From: Antilocapra americana
Lineage: Eukaryota; Chordata; Mammalia; Artiodactyla; Antilocapridae
Assembly (NCBI GenBank): GCA_007570785.1
Contig: ML662442.1
Span: 61,244,896-61,308,895, forward strand
Direction of reading: 5' to 3'
Length of the DNA: 64,000 bases
The notes beneath the pieces were generated by a model that saw nothing but the letters and a program-made list of their open reading frames with translations, was not told where the DNA came from and did no database searches. Position numbers and translations under genes: made by a program. Each line of letters begins with the position of its first letter. Position 1 is the first letter of the stretch. Shown here one piece after another: positions 9,999 to 22,388 of the stretch.

Positions 9999-11699
9999 CT
10001 TTTTGGAAAAAGAAAAGGAAAACAAAGCAAGCAATTAGAGATTCTAGATACTGAGCTTTCTCAAAAAATGGAATGGGGTGTTTAATATCAACATGCAACG
10101 TTTCGGTCTTTAGAGTCCATCTTAACCTCCTGTATTCTGACTTTCAAGCTCTTTTGCAGTAAAATAGCATTTCACATGGATTCTGCTTCCCCCAACCCCA
10201 ATATATTCACTAAGGACCTGGAAAAAAGAAAAAAAGAAAAGACAAGTCACCATAGAACTCTGCATGTTTTTAAATGTTGAGAGATGAGATCCCTTAATAA
10301 GGAACCTGACATTAACCAGAGACATATCATACATTAAAAGTTTTTTGTCTGATATTTTAAAATGTTTAAAGTTAACATTTTCTTTGGAAATCATAGTGTG
10401 GAAGGCCTCGCTCCAAGGCTCCACAGAGTGACTGCCTCAGGGCGGGGCTTGAAGCACGTTTGTGGCTGTCATCGCCTTAGAGACAGGATGTGTGACAGGC
10501 TTCTCCACCTCTTGACCTTGCCATGGCATCAACACTGGCTCAGAGCTATGCAGATCTAAAGCACAAGTGACATGCTGCAATACGGGCACAGATGGACAGA
10601 AATCTGTCCTCGCCACTGAAATAGACTGCCTCCTTCCTCTAGAGCTGTTAATAATAAAAGGTTACAAATTGTAGAAACAGATGGTATTTGGCCTATTAAA
10701 GCTCAAACCTAAAGCTTCTAATACCTTTCTTACAAGTCTTAAAACTTTTCTCTAATAGCTAGTCTTTTACAGAGGAAAGGAGAGAAAATAATTCAACTTT
10801 AAATATCTATGTCACCACTAATTAAAATTTTAATTCAATTTCTGAAACTGGTATATTAATAATCTTCTCTGTAGGACATTGTTTAGGAAGATATACATTT
10901 TTTTAGGTAATGTACAAAATTTGAAGGTAATGTACATCTGAGAAAATGGACATTATTAATATATTGTTATTTATCTTGTGTATTACATATATATAATAAA
11001 ATTTTTAAATAGATGTAATTTAAATTCCTGACAGTTATGAGAGAAATTACTATAGTCACATATAGATTAAAAATAAATCAGCTGTGTGTAGGGCTATGTG
11101 TTTGAATCTTGAATTTCCAGGCAAATCAGATCATCTTACATAGAGAAAATAGTTGTTATTCAATGAATCTCCAGCAGTAATAGAACATTTTCTTTAATGA
11201 ACTTCCAAAAATTAAAGGAGAGAGAAAGAGAGAGATAAAAGCTGCATCTAAGACAATAAACATTAAATTTTATGGTAGTTTAGAATTGAGTATAAAATTT
11301 GAACTTAATACACACTCTGTCATACTTACAAACAGGAAACTTGCACAGATTAAGAGAAAGGAGATTTGTAAATTAAAGATTTTCTTTTCTTCCTAATTAT
11401 TTAAGTTCCCATTTTTCATTAAAACTGTGCTAAGAAATAGGTAGGTTGGTATCAATCTGCTTTCCTTTAGAAATAGGACAGAGATTGTACTAATGTCAGA
11501 AATTGAGATTTGAGAAAGTAACTAAGGCAGAATTCAATGTTATTTGAAATTATCCATACTGCATCATTCCCTATCCTTCTGCCAACTTGGGTCTCTAAGC
11601 TCCATGGAATGCTATTGACAAGATACATGCTCTCTGAAGGGTATGTGGAGCAGGCGCTTGTCAGTTTGAAAATACAGGGAAACATTAGCATAGCCCTTG

Positions 11700-11716
11700 G
11701 AGAGAGAGAGAGAGAT
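11700..11716. repeat. (AG)n microsatellite
   Basis: A short run of GA dinucleotides, about eight units. A similar impure run lies at 11217-11236. Confidence 0.8.
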
Positions 11717-13211
11717 CATAGCTGACATATGTTATGTTAGGCAAGCCTAGTCTTTTCTTTTTCTGCTTATTTTCAATTTAGAATCCATATCTGTATGTTA
11801 CACGTCTGTATATACTGTGGATACATTCATATTTGTGGATAAACTTGCACATGCACACTACTCGAATAAATCTAACCTTATATTCTTGTCCTACTGGACA
11901 AAATTGATAATTACCCAACCTTGTTAATCTTCTTAATCTTTAAATTAATCTTTAAAATTAAATTCCTTGTTAATTAGCCCACCTCTCCAGAAAAATCCAG
12001 AACATCTAGCGAACGTTCAGTCTTAACTAATTCTATTAAACTGACACAGGTTGTACAATCCAAATTAAAGAACGTCACACACGACAGCTTGTCTCCTCAG
12101 ATCTATTAAGAACAAAAGCAAAGTGCCGATGTTGCAGAGGAATAAGGGAACAAAAGTCTGCTCTTTGGGAAAGATCTCATTGAACTTGAGATGGAGCTCC
12201 AAACTAAAATTATAAAGTTCAGTTTTAAAATAATTTTTTTTATCTTCCTTGTTCAATTTGTCTAAGTAGGCTGTTCTTTAACCATATACTCCTCATTTTT
12301 CTAAAGTTGTTTTTTCCTTGATGCTTATTTATCACTATAAATTAATTAAAGGGCAGAAAGTAAATAATAAATCAAATTAAAAATTATTTGACTGATTACA
12401 TGAAATTGGCCTATGCTCCCTCATCCTTGTGGTGTCTAATTACCTAATGGTACTTAAGTCTAGCTAGATCTAAATATTATTTGAGTTTAGTACTATAGCA
12501 ATTTTAAATATTCCAAAGCCACATGAATAATTTTATTCATTCTGCCTATATTTCATAGTTCCCCATTGTTCTTAATTACATTTTTAAAATATTTCTATAA
12601 TTAGGTTAAAATCAATATACTAATATCTTGAATCTTTACTCAACACTCAAAATATGATTTGTTTTGATAAAAAACTAAAGATGATTTCACTATATTATAA
12701 TTTGATTAAACATTGGTATGGAATAATTTCTAGTTTTTTAGGAGGCTAAATAATGACTTCTTTCATACAACTTCCCTTCAGCTGTAAGACTTGAAGAAAA
12801 TATACATAGGGATTTTTGCTCTTAACTCAAAGCAATTATATAATAGACATGGTAGATATTCTTCCTGATTTAATGCTTAAAAATGTTGGATATGAATTCA
12901 AAGTGGCCTTTGCCTTTCATGGATTTTTTTTTAGCCCATTAGTAAGTAAACCCTCTGTGATTCTGATTTAAGTTTTAGCTTGTATGATTTCTAGGTGATA
13001 CCAAGTCACAAAGTATACAATGTATACTTCTTCATTTTTTAATTGAAAATGTCACCTTAAAGTTTTAGGAGAAATTCCATAGCTCCAATGTTTTACAATT
13101 CCTCTAACCAACAAACCTCCCAAGATCTCATAGCCACCCTTGTTACTAATGACTGCCCCAATGCCAACATTCTGACAATCCACAAAGTAAAGGATTAATT
13201 ACCATATTTTA

Positions 13212-13255
13212 ACATTAATTTTTATTGGAGTATAGTTGCTTTACATAATTATCAT
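13212..13255 (-). mobile_element. L1 3' end scrap
   Basis: TTTTTATTGGAGTATAGTTG followed by CTTTACATAATTATC resembles antisense artiodactyl L1 3'UTR. It is too short for a firm call. Confidence 0.4.
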
Positions 13256-14232
13256 TTTGATGTCCATCACATTTCCTGCTCCTCATCTCTTCACTCCTTA
13301 ACCATGCAAATCAGGTCTTTCATGACATTCCTATTTCTGTGAGAGGAACTACTAGTTTAAGAATCAACAAACCTCAAAATGTTGGCATTAATGTTAACAA
13401 ATTTTATTTTTAATCATGTTCTAGCTCCCTTGCAAAATACGATTTCATCTCATCTCAATTGCTTCTATCATTAGGGAAGTATTAATAACTTTATGATCAT
13501 ATTAGTGGCCTAGTTGCCTTGCCTTCCTTTTCTCCATCATGTAATCTAGGCATGCACCTCTCTAGCCACCCATTTAGTCAGTTATTTTTTGAATATTCTC
13601 TATACACCATGAGCTGTCCATGGAGAAGGCAAGAGAGAATTATTTTCAATACTGCTTATATTTTGTTCAAACACCACTTTGAACATTTAAATACACTTCT
13701 CTAACATTCCATTTTGTCGAAATTACACTGTCAAAATCTGTACTCATTATACTGGGGTTAATATCTTACCACATTCTTTTATCTCTATCTTGCTCTGACT
13801 ACCTTCAAATATACATTATCCAATTCAAACTTGTGTGACCATTGTTACCTAAACATTTGCAAAATACCATCAGAATAAACATTAAGTTAAAGCAACATCT
13901 ATTTGATTTTACTTGGACCATAAGACCTGTGTACTCATAAAATGGGGGAAAAGTACTATTTCCATCTTTGCTTAAATTTCAAAGCATTTTTATCTGGAAT
14001 TCAAATAAGTTTTCTTGTGTGACAGTGGTGAGAAAAATCAGGTGCAATTATTTAATCTCTTTAAAATTCTGGGATGAAATGAAATATTCTGCAGATGAAT
14101 GAAGATGGTGGTCATTATGTTTCAACTTGTGTATGTGTGACCAAATGACCCAGGGAATAACGCTAACATACAAGGTTTGAACTCCAGCTAAACCCAGTTT
14201 TATATTTTGATCTGTATTCCTGTTAAGCTATC

Positions 14233-14462
14233 TTGAGTGCTAAGCCACTTCAGTTCTGACTCTTTGTGACCCCATGGACTGCAGCCCGCCAGGCTCCTCT
14301 GTCCATGACATTCTCCAGGCAAGGATACTGCAGTGGGTTGCCATACTCTCCTCCAGAGGATCTTCCTGACTCAGGGATCAAACCCACATCTCTTATGCCT
14401 CCTGCACAGGCAGGCGGGTTTTCTTTTTTTTTTTTTACCACTGGCGCCACCTGGGAAGCCCA
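14233..14462 (-). mobile_element. Bov-tA SINE with 10-bp target duplication
   Basis: The antisense BovA body ends in the tRNA-derived head (CACCTGGGAAGCC). TTAAGCTATC occurs at 14223-14232 and 14463-14472. An internal T run at about 14424-14436 sits inside the head and may be a secondary expansion. Confidence 0.93.
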
Positions 14463-15098
14463 TTAAGCTATCACTGAACATGAAACACCTTCTTTTTCTA
14501 AAATAATTGTGGGGAAAACAATGGGTTTGATGGCATTTCATGACTATGTCCTAATTATCTAACTAAAAATATATGGTACTTAATATTCTAAAATTCAAGA
14601 ATAGGTTTTTCCTACAAAATAAACATTTAGTTATACCCTAGAATAGATAGTTTCTTGCCAGCTTAAAACAGACTGAGCTTGTATTTGGAAAAGGTGTGAT
14701 AAAACACACATTCATTTATTACATCTTACAACAAACTGAATTCACCACTGAGGAACTCTTCTCTTGTGCTTTTGCAACATTCCATTGCTATTTTCATTAT
14801 TTGAAAACACAGCTACATTGGGTCAGTCTTTTAATAACTGGGACATTCTATGAATTCTAATTTATAATTATATCTACTCGGGTTAAAATTTGAATTCATT
14901 TAAGAAATATATAAAATGTTTTAGAAAAAAATAAATTACGCATTCTAGGGAAATGATTCCAAATGTGGTAATATTAATTTTGAATCATAGTAATTATTGT
15001 CAAGTAATAACAGTTTTAAGGCTAGATCTCAAAAAGTTGGTGAGGAGCTTCAAAGGACTAGTTAAATCAGGCAGCAATTTTCAAGATTTAGAAGGATT

Positions 15099-15303
15099 GT
15101 GCTAGTCGTTCATTTGTGTGCAAATTTTTGTGACCCAATGGACTGTAGCCCACCAGGCTCCGCTGTCCATGGGATTCTCCAGGCAAAAGTACTGGAGTGG
15201 GTGGTCATTCTCTTCTCCAGGGGATTTTCCCGATCCAGTGATCGAATCTGGGTCTCCTGTATTGCAGGCAAATTCTTTACCATCTCAGCCACCAGGGAAG
15301 TCC
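15099..15303 (-). mobile_element. Bov-tA SINE
   Basis: A full-length antisense copy ending ACCAGGGAAGTCC. The flanks TTAGAAGGATT (15088-15098) and TTAGAATGATT (15305-15315) fit a target duplication with one mismatch. Confidence 0.92.
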
Positions 15304-15684
15304 ATTAGAATGATTATATATTCAAAAATTAATTTTGTCAAAGAATCACATTTGTTAGAACTGCACTACATAAGTTTTACTTTAGTGTATGGACACAGTC
15401 TTAATGAATACTGAAGAACAAAGCAGTTGGTGATACTGAGTTCTGCATTATTTAGGACAAGACTTTTCACTGGGGTATACATTATTTGTCCACAAATATA
15501 ATGCAAATATAGTGGTAAGTAAATAAAGTCAAAGAAAGATTTGTGACTTAAAAACATATTATCAGTAATATATTCACAAATTCAAAAGAGTTCGTGAACA
15601 CCAACTATGAGCAAAGGATTTACAAGGATGAAGACCCCCTCTCACTGCAGACCCAGATTGTCCATGACAAATCTCGGCAAAGGT

Positions 15685-15780
15685 CTGTGCTCTATTGCAA
15701 TTGTTTTATCTTTGGTTTACAATGCTTAGCACAGTGCCTGGCACATAATACATGGTCAATTAATATTTGTATAATAATTT
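15685..15780 (+). mobile_element. L2/MIR-like 3' tail relic
   Basis: The motif ATGCTTAGCACAGTGCCTGG followed by CACATAAT and a TCAATTAATATTTG ending is typical of ancient L2 or MIR 3' tails. I cannot choose between the two. Confidence 0.5.
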
Positions 15781-16389
15781 GATTAAGTTAAGAAAGGGCT
15801 TAGGCTACATTATGTGGTACTATTGTGTAATAATAATAATATACTGTGTGTGCAATTTACATTAAGTAGAGCTGAGTTCACTCAAATATCTAACTCTAAA
15901 AAGATAAATGCAAGTACCTGGCAGCTCATTTAAACAACAGTAGCAGAACTGAACAACTATAAAGTAAATTTTATCACGGGTAGATGTGAATAACTCTGAT
16001 TACTTGTCAATAGTAAAAGATGTTGAATGCAGACATTTTATCTTTCTTCTTTGGATCAGCAATCAGACTTCCTCATAGATCACTCATTCACGAAGAGCAT
16101 TATAGACTTTGCATTTTCAAGGATCCAGTGCTTCACAAGCGTTTCTATTACAAATGTATCTGATCATCTCTTTTTTCTCTGCTGTGGTATTACTGTGACT
16201 TTTAGCCAGACATGAGGTAAGAGTTTCCTTTATAGACCGAGGATCCTTTATCAATATCTTCTTTTTTAATTAACAGAAATATTTCTTCCTTTCCAGTGAT
16301 ACAGGATTATTTACATGGTTAATATGTGCCCATAAGGTCAAGCATGTTATATAATGCACAGAACAAAGATTAATTTTTTTTATCAGTAT

Positions 16390-16738
16390 GTACTCTTGAG
16401 AATCCCTTGGACTGCAAGACGATCCAACCAGTCCATCCTAAAGGAGATCAGTCTTGGGTGTTCATTAGAAAGACTGATGTTGAAGCTGAAACTCCAGTAC
16501 TTTGGCCACCTCAAGCAAAGAGTTGACTCATTGGAAAAGACCCTAATGCTGGGAAGGATTGGGGGCAGGAGGAAAAGGGGACAACTGAGGATGAGATGGC
16601 TGAATGGCATCACTGACTCGATGGATATGGGTTTGGTTGGGCTCTGCTGAGTTCTGTGACGGACAGGGAAGCCTGGCGTGCTGCAATTCATGGGGTCACA
16701 AAGAGTCAGACACGACTGAGTGGCTGAACTAAACTGAA
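16390..16738 (+). mobile_element. BovB LINE 3' end
   Basis: Sense BovB from TGAGAATCCCTTGGACTGCA to the end CACGACTGAGTGGCTGAAC. The broken ORF2 end is readable ([30 protein letters not shown]), then frameshifted. Confidence 0.9.
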
Positions 16739-17625
16739 ACAACTTGAGATGACTCAGTTATGATATACCTGCAATGATTTCTGTGCCTTGATTTATTTCT
16801 CCAGAAAAGTATATAAACAAAAGTACCCATAAAATCTACAAGTTTCAAATGGAAACCTGCTAAAGTTTTGTATATTTATCTAATTACAAATGCACAGGAA
16901 TTAAAATCATTAGAATAATTTCACTCAATTCATGATAATAACATGACTTATAATTTCTTCAAGATGAGGATAATATGTGGGAGATTTTAATACTAGATAG
17001 TTAAGTTAAATGGCAAATTGAATTTTAATATTTACTATGAAGTTTCTGATAAGCAACAATTTAGGAATTAAAAGGTTATATAAGCCACATTCATTTGAAC
17101 TATTCTCCTTTTATTTCCTCAGAGCTTCCTATTTTTCAATCATATTTATGAGAAAATATTATTACTATGCAATCTGTATTATTATTCAATCAATAATTTC
17201 ACTCATGTGGAATTATTCATAACAGATTTAATACAATGGACAGGGGTTATTTTCTCATTCTATTCCTGATAAATACCTTCAAAGCTCATATACCACAGAT
17301 ACCAACAGAGGAAGGGAAATGAAATGGGACTAGAGAAAGTAAAAATTCAAAGAACAAAGCTCTTAAATCAAACAGTACAGAGAGATGAATGGTTCAGTTC
17401 ATGAATATCTCAAAATCCCCTTAGAATTTTACTCTTAAAAAAATCTCTCCACAGGTTTGACCAAAAGAAACAACTAACACAAACAAAACAAAAATACAAC
17501 CATTCTGATACTAGCTGTCAAATGAACGGCTCTTAAAGATGAACCACTGTATTGGGCGCTGAACAACTGTGAGCAAACATCTCCTCTACTGGCTGTTTTC
17601 CCTCTGCCTGATTTCCCCTCCTTAC

Positions 17626-17731
17626 CTGATAGGTGCACCTTTCGCCTGTGCTGGCCTCAGCAAGACTGTTATCGTGGTGGCAGTTTCATTGAGAGAGGCA
17701 TCAATTCCTTCGTAGTCAGGTAAAGTTGGAG
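17626..17731 (-). CDS. PTPRK: PTPRK coding exon, start of FN3 repeat 4 (106 bp)
   Basis: The acceptor ATCATTTATCAG precedes CTCCAACTTTACC, and the exon ends GCACCTATCAG before donor GTAAGGAGG. Two bases complete the Ala codon, 34 whole codons follow, and the last AG is completed to Ser by the first T of the 274-bp exon. The translation is PTLPDYEGIDASLNETATT followed by ITVLLRPAQAKGAPI. It forms the first strands of FN3 repeat 4, with one NET sequon. A BovB fragment starts only about 75 bp upstream of the acceptor in the transcript sense, so the branch-point region has little unique sequence. From memory the human protein reads EGVDAS where this one reads EGIDAS. Confidence 0.94.
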
Positions 17732-17805
17732 CTGATAAATGATTAATGAGGGAAAAAGTTTCAGTCAATAAACAAGAATATATCATAGTTCAAACTGAAT
17801 AAATG

Positions 17806-18130
17806 ATCCTGATCCAACCAGTCCATCCTAAAGGAAATCAGTCCTGAATATTCATTGGAAGGACTGATGCTGAAGCTGAAATTCCAGTACTTTGGCCACC
17901 TGATGAGAAGAGCTGACTTATTTGAAAAGACCCTGATGCGGGGAAAGACTGAAGGTGGGAAGAGAAGGGGATGATAGTGGGTAAGATGGCTGGATGGCAT
18001 CACCAACTCAATGGGCATGAGTCTGAGTAAGCTCTGGGAGTTGGTGATGGACAGGGAGGCCTGGCGTGCTGCAGTCCATGGGGTTACGAAGAGTCGGACA
18101 TGACTGAGTGACTGAACTGAACTGAACTGA
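17806..18130 (+). mobile_element. BovB LINE 3' end close to a PTPRK exon
   Basis: Sense BovB from GATCCTGATCCAACCAGTCC to the shared end, followed by a short ACTGA repeat. In the PTPRK transcript it lies antisense and ends about 75 bp upstream of the 106-bp exon. Confidence 0.9.
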
Positions 18131-18162
18131 AGGGAAAAATCTATTTAATACTTAATATTAAA

Positions 18163-18360
18163 CTGGTGGCTCAGACTGTAAAGTGTCTGCCTGCAGTGCA
18201 GGAGACCCAGGTTCAATCCCTGGGTTGGGAAGATCCTCTGGAGAAGGAAATGGCAACCTACTCCAGTACTCTTGCCTAGAAAATTCCATGGATGGAGGAG
18301 CCTGGTGGGCTACTGTCCATGGGGTCGCAGAGTTGGACACGACTGAGCAACTTCACTTTC
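18163..18360 (+). mobile_element. Bov-tA SINE, slightly 5'-truncated
   Basis: The copy starts at CTGGTGGCTCAGACTG, lacking the first bases of the head, and runs to GGACACGACTGAGCAACTT. Confidence 0.9.
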
Positions 18361-19193
18361 ATTTTAACAAATGCCCCTGTATGTTAACTCTGAGAACCTA
18401 AAGCAGCAGAAGACAAGAAGTTAAGACTTGTTGAAATTTAAATTATAACATGGCAACTTGTGACACACGCTCCAAACATTTTATGAAGATGTTTGAACTT
18501 CTAGTTTCCTGAGATCTTGAAATCAGCATTGATGGGATGGAAGGAAGGTGTTAATAGCATAGACTCTGGGGAGTTCCGGTTATGGAGTTACATATGGAGA
18601 TAGGGAGACAGAAATGGCAGGATCCTAGGTAAAAGGATGCCTGGAAAGACTCAGAGTTGACCTTGACCACTTTTACCACGGTGGTCACAACAGAGACATA
18701 TCTAGGAAGTATGCTGAATGGAAATGGGCGCTTCAGCTGTTAATTACCAAGAATTAGTGCCCTCGCAGCCAGATTCTTAAAAAGAAGAAACCTAAAAATT
18801 TTCAAAATATTTGATAATATTTGGGGGTAAGGAGGCTTCCTAATCCTGAACTGGGTGAATAACCTCAAATGGCTTTTGATCATTTCCCTGAAGAAAGATA
18901 TTTAAGGGAGGATATGACCAGTGAAATATGTACATTACCAGAGAAATTGTGAACAAATAGTATCTAGTAACAAATTTAAAGTATTTCAGTCACTCATTGA
19001 ACATTTACTGAATACTTATTATGCGTCAAATTTTACAAGAAGTGCTATAAATATAGAAGCAAATGAAGCATGGTTTTTGACATTTAGAGAGTTAAAAGTA
19101 GGGATTCAGATTTATCAAGAGTGACAGTCTGGTAAACACCAAAAAATTATAGAAGAATTTAGGTGACCAAAATAGAAGACAGTTAAAATTATA

Positions 19194-19380
19194 CAGTGGT
19201 TCTCAAACTAGGGAGATCAGAAACTCCTGGAGGGCTCTTAAAATAAAAATGCAGAATGCTTTCCCATCTGCCTACCGTTTTTGATTCAGAAAGTCTGGGG
19301 AGGGACCTGATAATGTACATTTCTAGGGCATTTTAATGTGAAGTTGATGCTGGGGGACCACACTCCTCTAAACTAATGAT
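19194..19380 (+). mobile_element. MER5-like hAT-Charlie element
   Basis: The starting CAGTGGTTCTCAAACT is the remembered MER5 terminus. The middle TTGATTCAGAAAGTCTGGGG and the end GGGGACCACACTCC also fit. It is an old non-autonomous DNA transposon. Confidence 0.7.
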
Positions 19381-20404
19381 GGGAACTGGGAAGATAAAAC
19401 AGAGAGGACTTCACTATTTAGGCAATGCTTGATCTGAATATTAAAAGAAGAGTAAAAGCTCATCAGAAAGAGAGAGCATGGAAAAAATATTCCAGAGATA
19501 AAAAAACAGAATATATGAAGACACATTTATGTGAAAGGACATGGACAATATTGCTGTGACAGGAACTTTGGATTTATGGATCGGAGAAGAGAATGAAAAG
19601 GGCCATAAAATGAAGTGCTACAAATGCTAGTCATGCAAAAATATCATACTAGACATAATATAGTAAATATATTAGATTTTGAAAAAAATTAAGGAAGAAA
19701 TAAATGTTGCACAAAGATCAATAGAAAAAAAAACACAGGAGCAAGATAAGTCTAAAGGCAAGAGAGCTACTTCAAAAAATATGTCAATGATAGCTTTAAA
19801 TATAATCCAGATGGAAAGGTAGAAACAGTGACATGAGGAAGAAGCAAATTTTCCGGGAGTTATTTAGGAAGTAGAATCAATAGATACTAAATAGGTACAA
19901 AATGTATATGAGTATTATTACATATGTATGTATACCATATGTGTACTATACATACACACATATGCATAAATCAAACTGAGAAGCATCATGCCTCCAGTAC
20001 CTCAATTTCACTTGAAATTGTTTTTAAATTGCTAAAGGATAGAATTACTGGACTCAAGGGACAAATAACAATAAATTACCTTAAAAGTTCAAGTACACCT
20101 GGGAACCATACTAACCATAAATTTCATTAGCCTTAGCTTGATTATTATGTGTTCCCAAGATAGAGTGATTGTAACCAAGTTTTAAAGTTCAAATCAAATA
20201 TCCATGTACTGAATTGTTTTGCCCTGTAGAATTAGAATAAAAATGAACATGGAAGAACAAAAAGAATTTATAAATTTTTGTCTTCAATCATGACTAACTA
20301 TATTAAAGATTCAAAAAATGACGTGAATTACACTCGGTGTATTTGTGACTCTTTAGGATATGCTATTACAAACCAATTCTGTTTGCTCTTTATTCATTTC
20401 ATAC

Positions 20405-20606
20405 CTGAGATATTGGTGGTCACATTGATGGCTGTGGCTGGCCCAAAACCTTTGACAGTGCTGGCTCTTATGAAAAACTGGTAGGTGGTTCCAGGATGGA
20501 GATGCATGAAGACATGGTGTGTACTGTTCCATAAATTTGATACAGTCTGGGGAGGTCCAGCCACAGGAACTGCAGGATCAAATGATCTTATGCTGCTGTA
20601 ACTGAC
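20405..20606 (-). CDS. PTPRK: PTPRK coding exon, second half of FN3 repeat 3 (202 bp)
   Basis: The acceptor TTTAAAACAG precedes GTCAGTTACAGC, and the exon ends AATATCTCAG before donor GTATGAAATG. It starts in phase 0, has 67 codons and leaves one G for the next Ala codon. The translation begins [19 protein letters not shown], continues with [18 protein letters not shown], and includes [18 protein letters not shown], the typical FN3 F-G strand pattern with Tyr in the tyrosine corner. It ends [14 protein letters not shown] and NIS sequons are present. Together with the 110-bp exon it forms FN3 repeat 3. The first residue is Val where I remember Ile in human PTPRK. Confidence 0.95.
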
Positions 20607-21834
20607 CTGTTTTAAGAAATATTATTTCCTATTACATATCCAATACATATCATAATACATTCTAAATAAACCCCCTTTAAATAGCACTCAAGGGCATCAT
20701 GTGGAATGAATCACATTTTTTTCCCTTTTTTTCCTCATTTTGATATGGTAATTTCACTGTTATTCTGTATTGTCTGTCTGTCTGTCCATCTCTATTTATC
20801 TACAGATAAATCTAGAGTTATCTGACTGGATCAATATACATCTTCCATCAAAAGATAAATCAATATCATTAAATATGAATGTTATTGTTGTTTTAGCCAC
20901 TAAGTCGTGTCTGACTCTTTTGCGACCCCATGGACTGAAGCCTACCAGGATCCTCTGTCCATGGGATTTCCCAAGCAAGAACACTGGAGTGGGTTGCTAT
21001 TTCTTTCTCCAAGGGATCTTCTTGACCCAGGGATTGAACCAGGATTGAACCTGTGTCTTCTGAATTGGCAGGTGGATTCTTTACCATTGAGCCACCAAGA
21101 AGCCATAAATATGAATACATATTTATATAAAATCTTATGGTCATACATAATGTAGTGTATGTGAAACATAGAAATCCCCATCAAAACTGAATCAAGAAAA
21201 AATACTTTGAACAGACCAATCACTAAAAATGAAAAACAATAGTGTTATAAATTTTCTGCAAACAAAATTCTCCATTTGCATAATGCACTCTGTTGCCACT
21301 AAAATTGATTTTATACTGTAATCAACACTGAGTACTCAAGAACAGAACCACATATCTGTGTAATTAAAATGACATTTTCTTTTCAGCTTTTCACATTTAC
21401 AAATAAGATAATGATTTATATTCAAAGTTGAGATGAAGCTCTGGAATAGAGAGGTTTATGATATATTTTGCTTTTCAGGTATTTTCTCCTACCCTAAAAG
21501 CAACTGCATTCAATGGCTTTCCCTAAATCATAGTATGAAATATGAGTTTCTTAATTTTGTAAAAATTTATTCTTTACAACCACCAGTAAGTCTGTTGGCA
21601 AGTTGCAACAGACTTAAAACAATATTTACTTAAGAATTTGAAAAGTCTAGGTACCATATAATATTCGTTTTGATACTTAATTTAGAAGAATTTATAAATT
21701 AAAACAGAGAAGAACTAATAGTGATTTTAATCCCCTAATTCTCATTTACTTCTTTTCCACTGTTTCTCTGTAACATTTTCTTTGATTCTCCCCTTCAATG
21801 CACATTTCATTAAACTTCCTTATTCTCCCAGTAC
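20607..21834 (-). other. PTPRK: PTPRK intron between the 110-bp and 202-bp exons
   Basis: The intron is bounded by donor GTACTGGG and acceptor TTTAAAACAG. It contains a TCTG microsatellite at about 20771-20787 and one Bov-tA SINE. The rest is plain AT-rich sequence. Confidence 0.85.
20881..21106 (-). mobile_element. Bov-tA SINE with 10-bp target duplication
   Basis: A full antisense copy flanked by AAATATGAAT at 20871-20880 and 21107-21116. The B-box region carries a short internal duplication of ATTGAACC with its neighbours (21032-21052). Confidence 0.94.
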
Positions 21835-21944
21835 CTCATATTGAGTGATGATTCCATTTGGGTCCAAAGGTTCTTTCCAGTTCAAGAAAATTTTGTTTTC
21901 AAAAGAGGTTCCTTGAAGAGAATTGACTGGTACAGGTCCAGGCA
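21835..21944 (-). CDS. PTPRK: PTPRK coding exon, first half of FN3 repeat 3 (110 bp)
   Basis: The acceptor TATATGTAG is followed by TGCCTGGACC, and the exon ends CAATATGAG before donor GTACTGGG. Two bases complete the Val codon carried from the 303-bp exon, then 36 whole codons follow, giving PGPVPVNSLQGTSFENK, IFLNWKEPLDPNGIITQYE. The motif LNWKEP with the downstream proline and glycine is the usual start of an FN3 beta sandwich. The exon ends in phase 0, which matches the 202-bp exon. From memory the human protein has Lys where VNSL has Asn. The exon is too short to be identified alone; neighbours and phase make the call secure. Confidence 0.94.
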
Positions 21945-22357
21945 CTACATATAAATACATTATTGGTTATAAGGATCCTTATATCAGAAACAGAAAAAAG
22001 TAAACATGTAAGCTAGATAAGCGGGTTAAAAGTAAATAAAATAAATAAAAATGTGTCCCTAAGAAAATAAGCTGTATGACAAGCTTTTAATATATGGGAA
22101 TACATGTGAATTTAAAATAAATCTCTAAGCTTCTAATGCAGATTATGTACAACTGCAAAGTTATTTTTATTCAACAGAATTTTCTATCACCTCAGAGAGC
22201 TGAATAGTGTAGTCTAGTTCTCTCTGTTGTATGCCTCTAATAATGTGAAGGTCTCATTTGTAATTTGTTTCAAGAACAGAGCTTGCCCTGAAAGATTTTC
22301 CTGAATGATTTTTTGAAGATTATTATAAGCCCCTAAGTATCTCTATAAACAGTGTTC

Positions 22358-22388
22358 ATAAAATAATAAATAATAATAATAATAATTA
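22358..22388. repeat. (AAT)n microsatellite
   Basis: AATAATAAATAATAATAATAATAATTAAT is a slightly impure trinucleotide run. Confidence 0.85.

Larger units (their letters stand above)
9999..17625 (-). other. PTPRK: PTPRK intron between the 106-bp and 274-bp exons
   Basis: The intron is bounded by donor GTAAGGAGG and an acceptor ending CCAAAAAG. From 9999 to about 14222 I see only AT-rich sequence with short simple repeats and a small L1-like scrap near 13212-13255. Two Bov-tA SINEs, an L2-like tail and one BovB fragment follow. Nothing is identified in 15781-16390 or 16740-17625. Confidence 0.8.
17732..20404 (-). other. PTPRK: PTPRK intron between the 202-bp and 106-bp exons
   Basis: The intron is bounded by donor GTATGAAATG and acceptor ATTTATCAG. 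It holds a BovB end, a Bov-tA SINE and a MER5-like element. 18361-19190 and 19390-20270 show no gene; parts look like old diverged repeat sequence that I cannot name. Confidence 0.8.
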
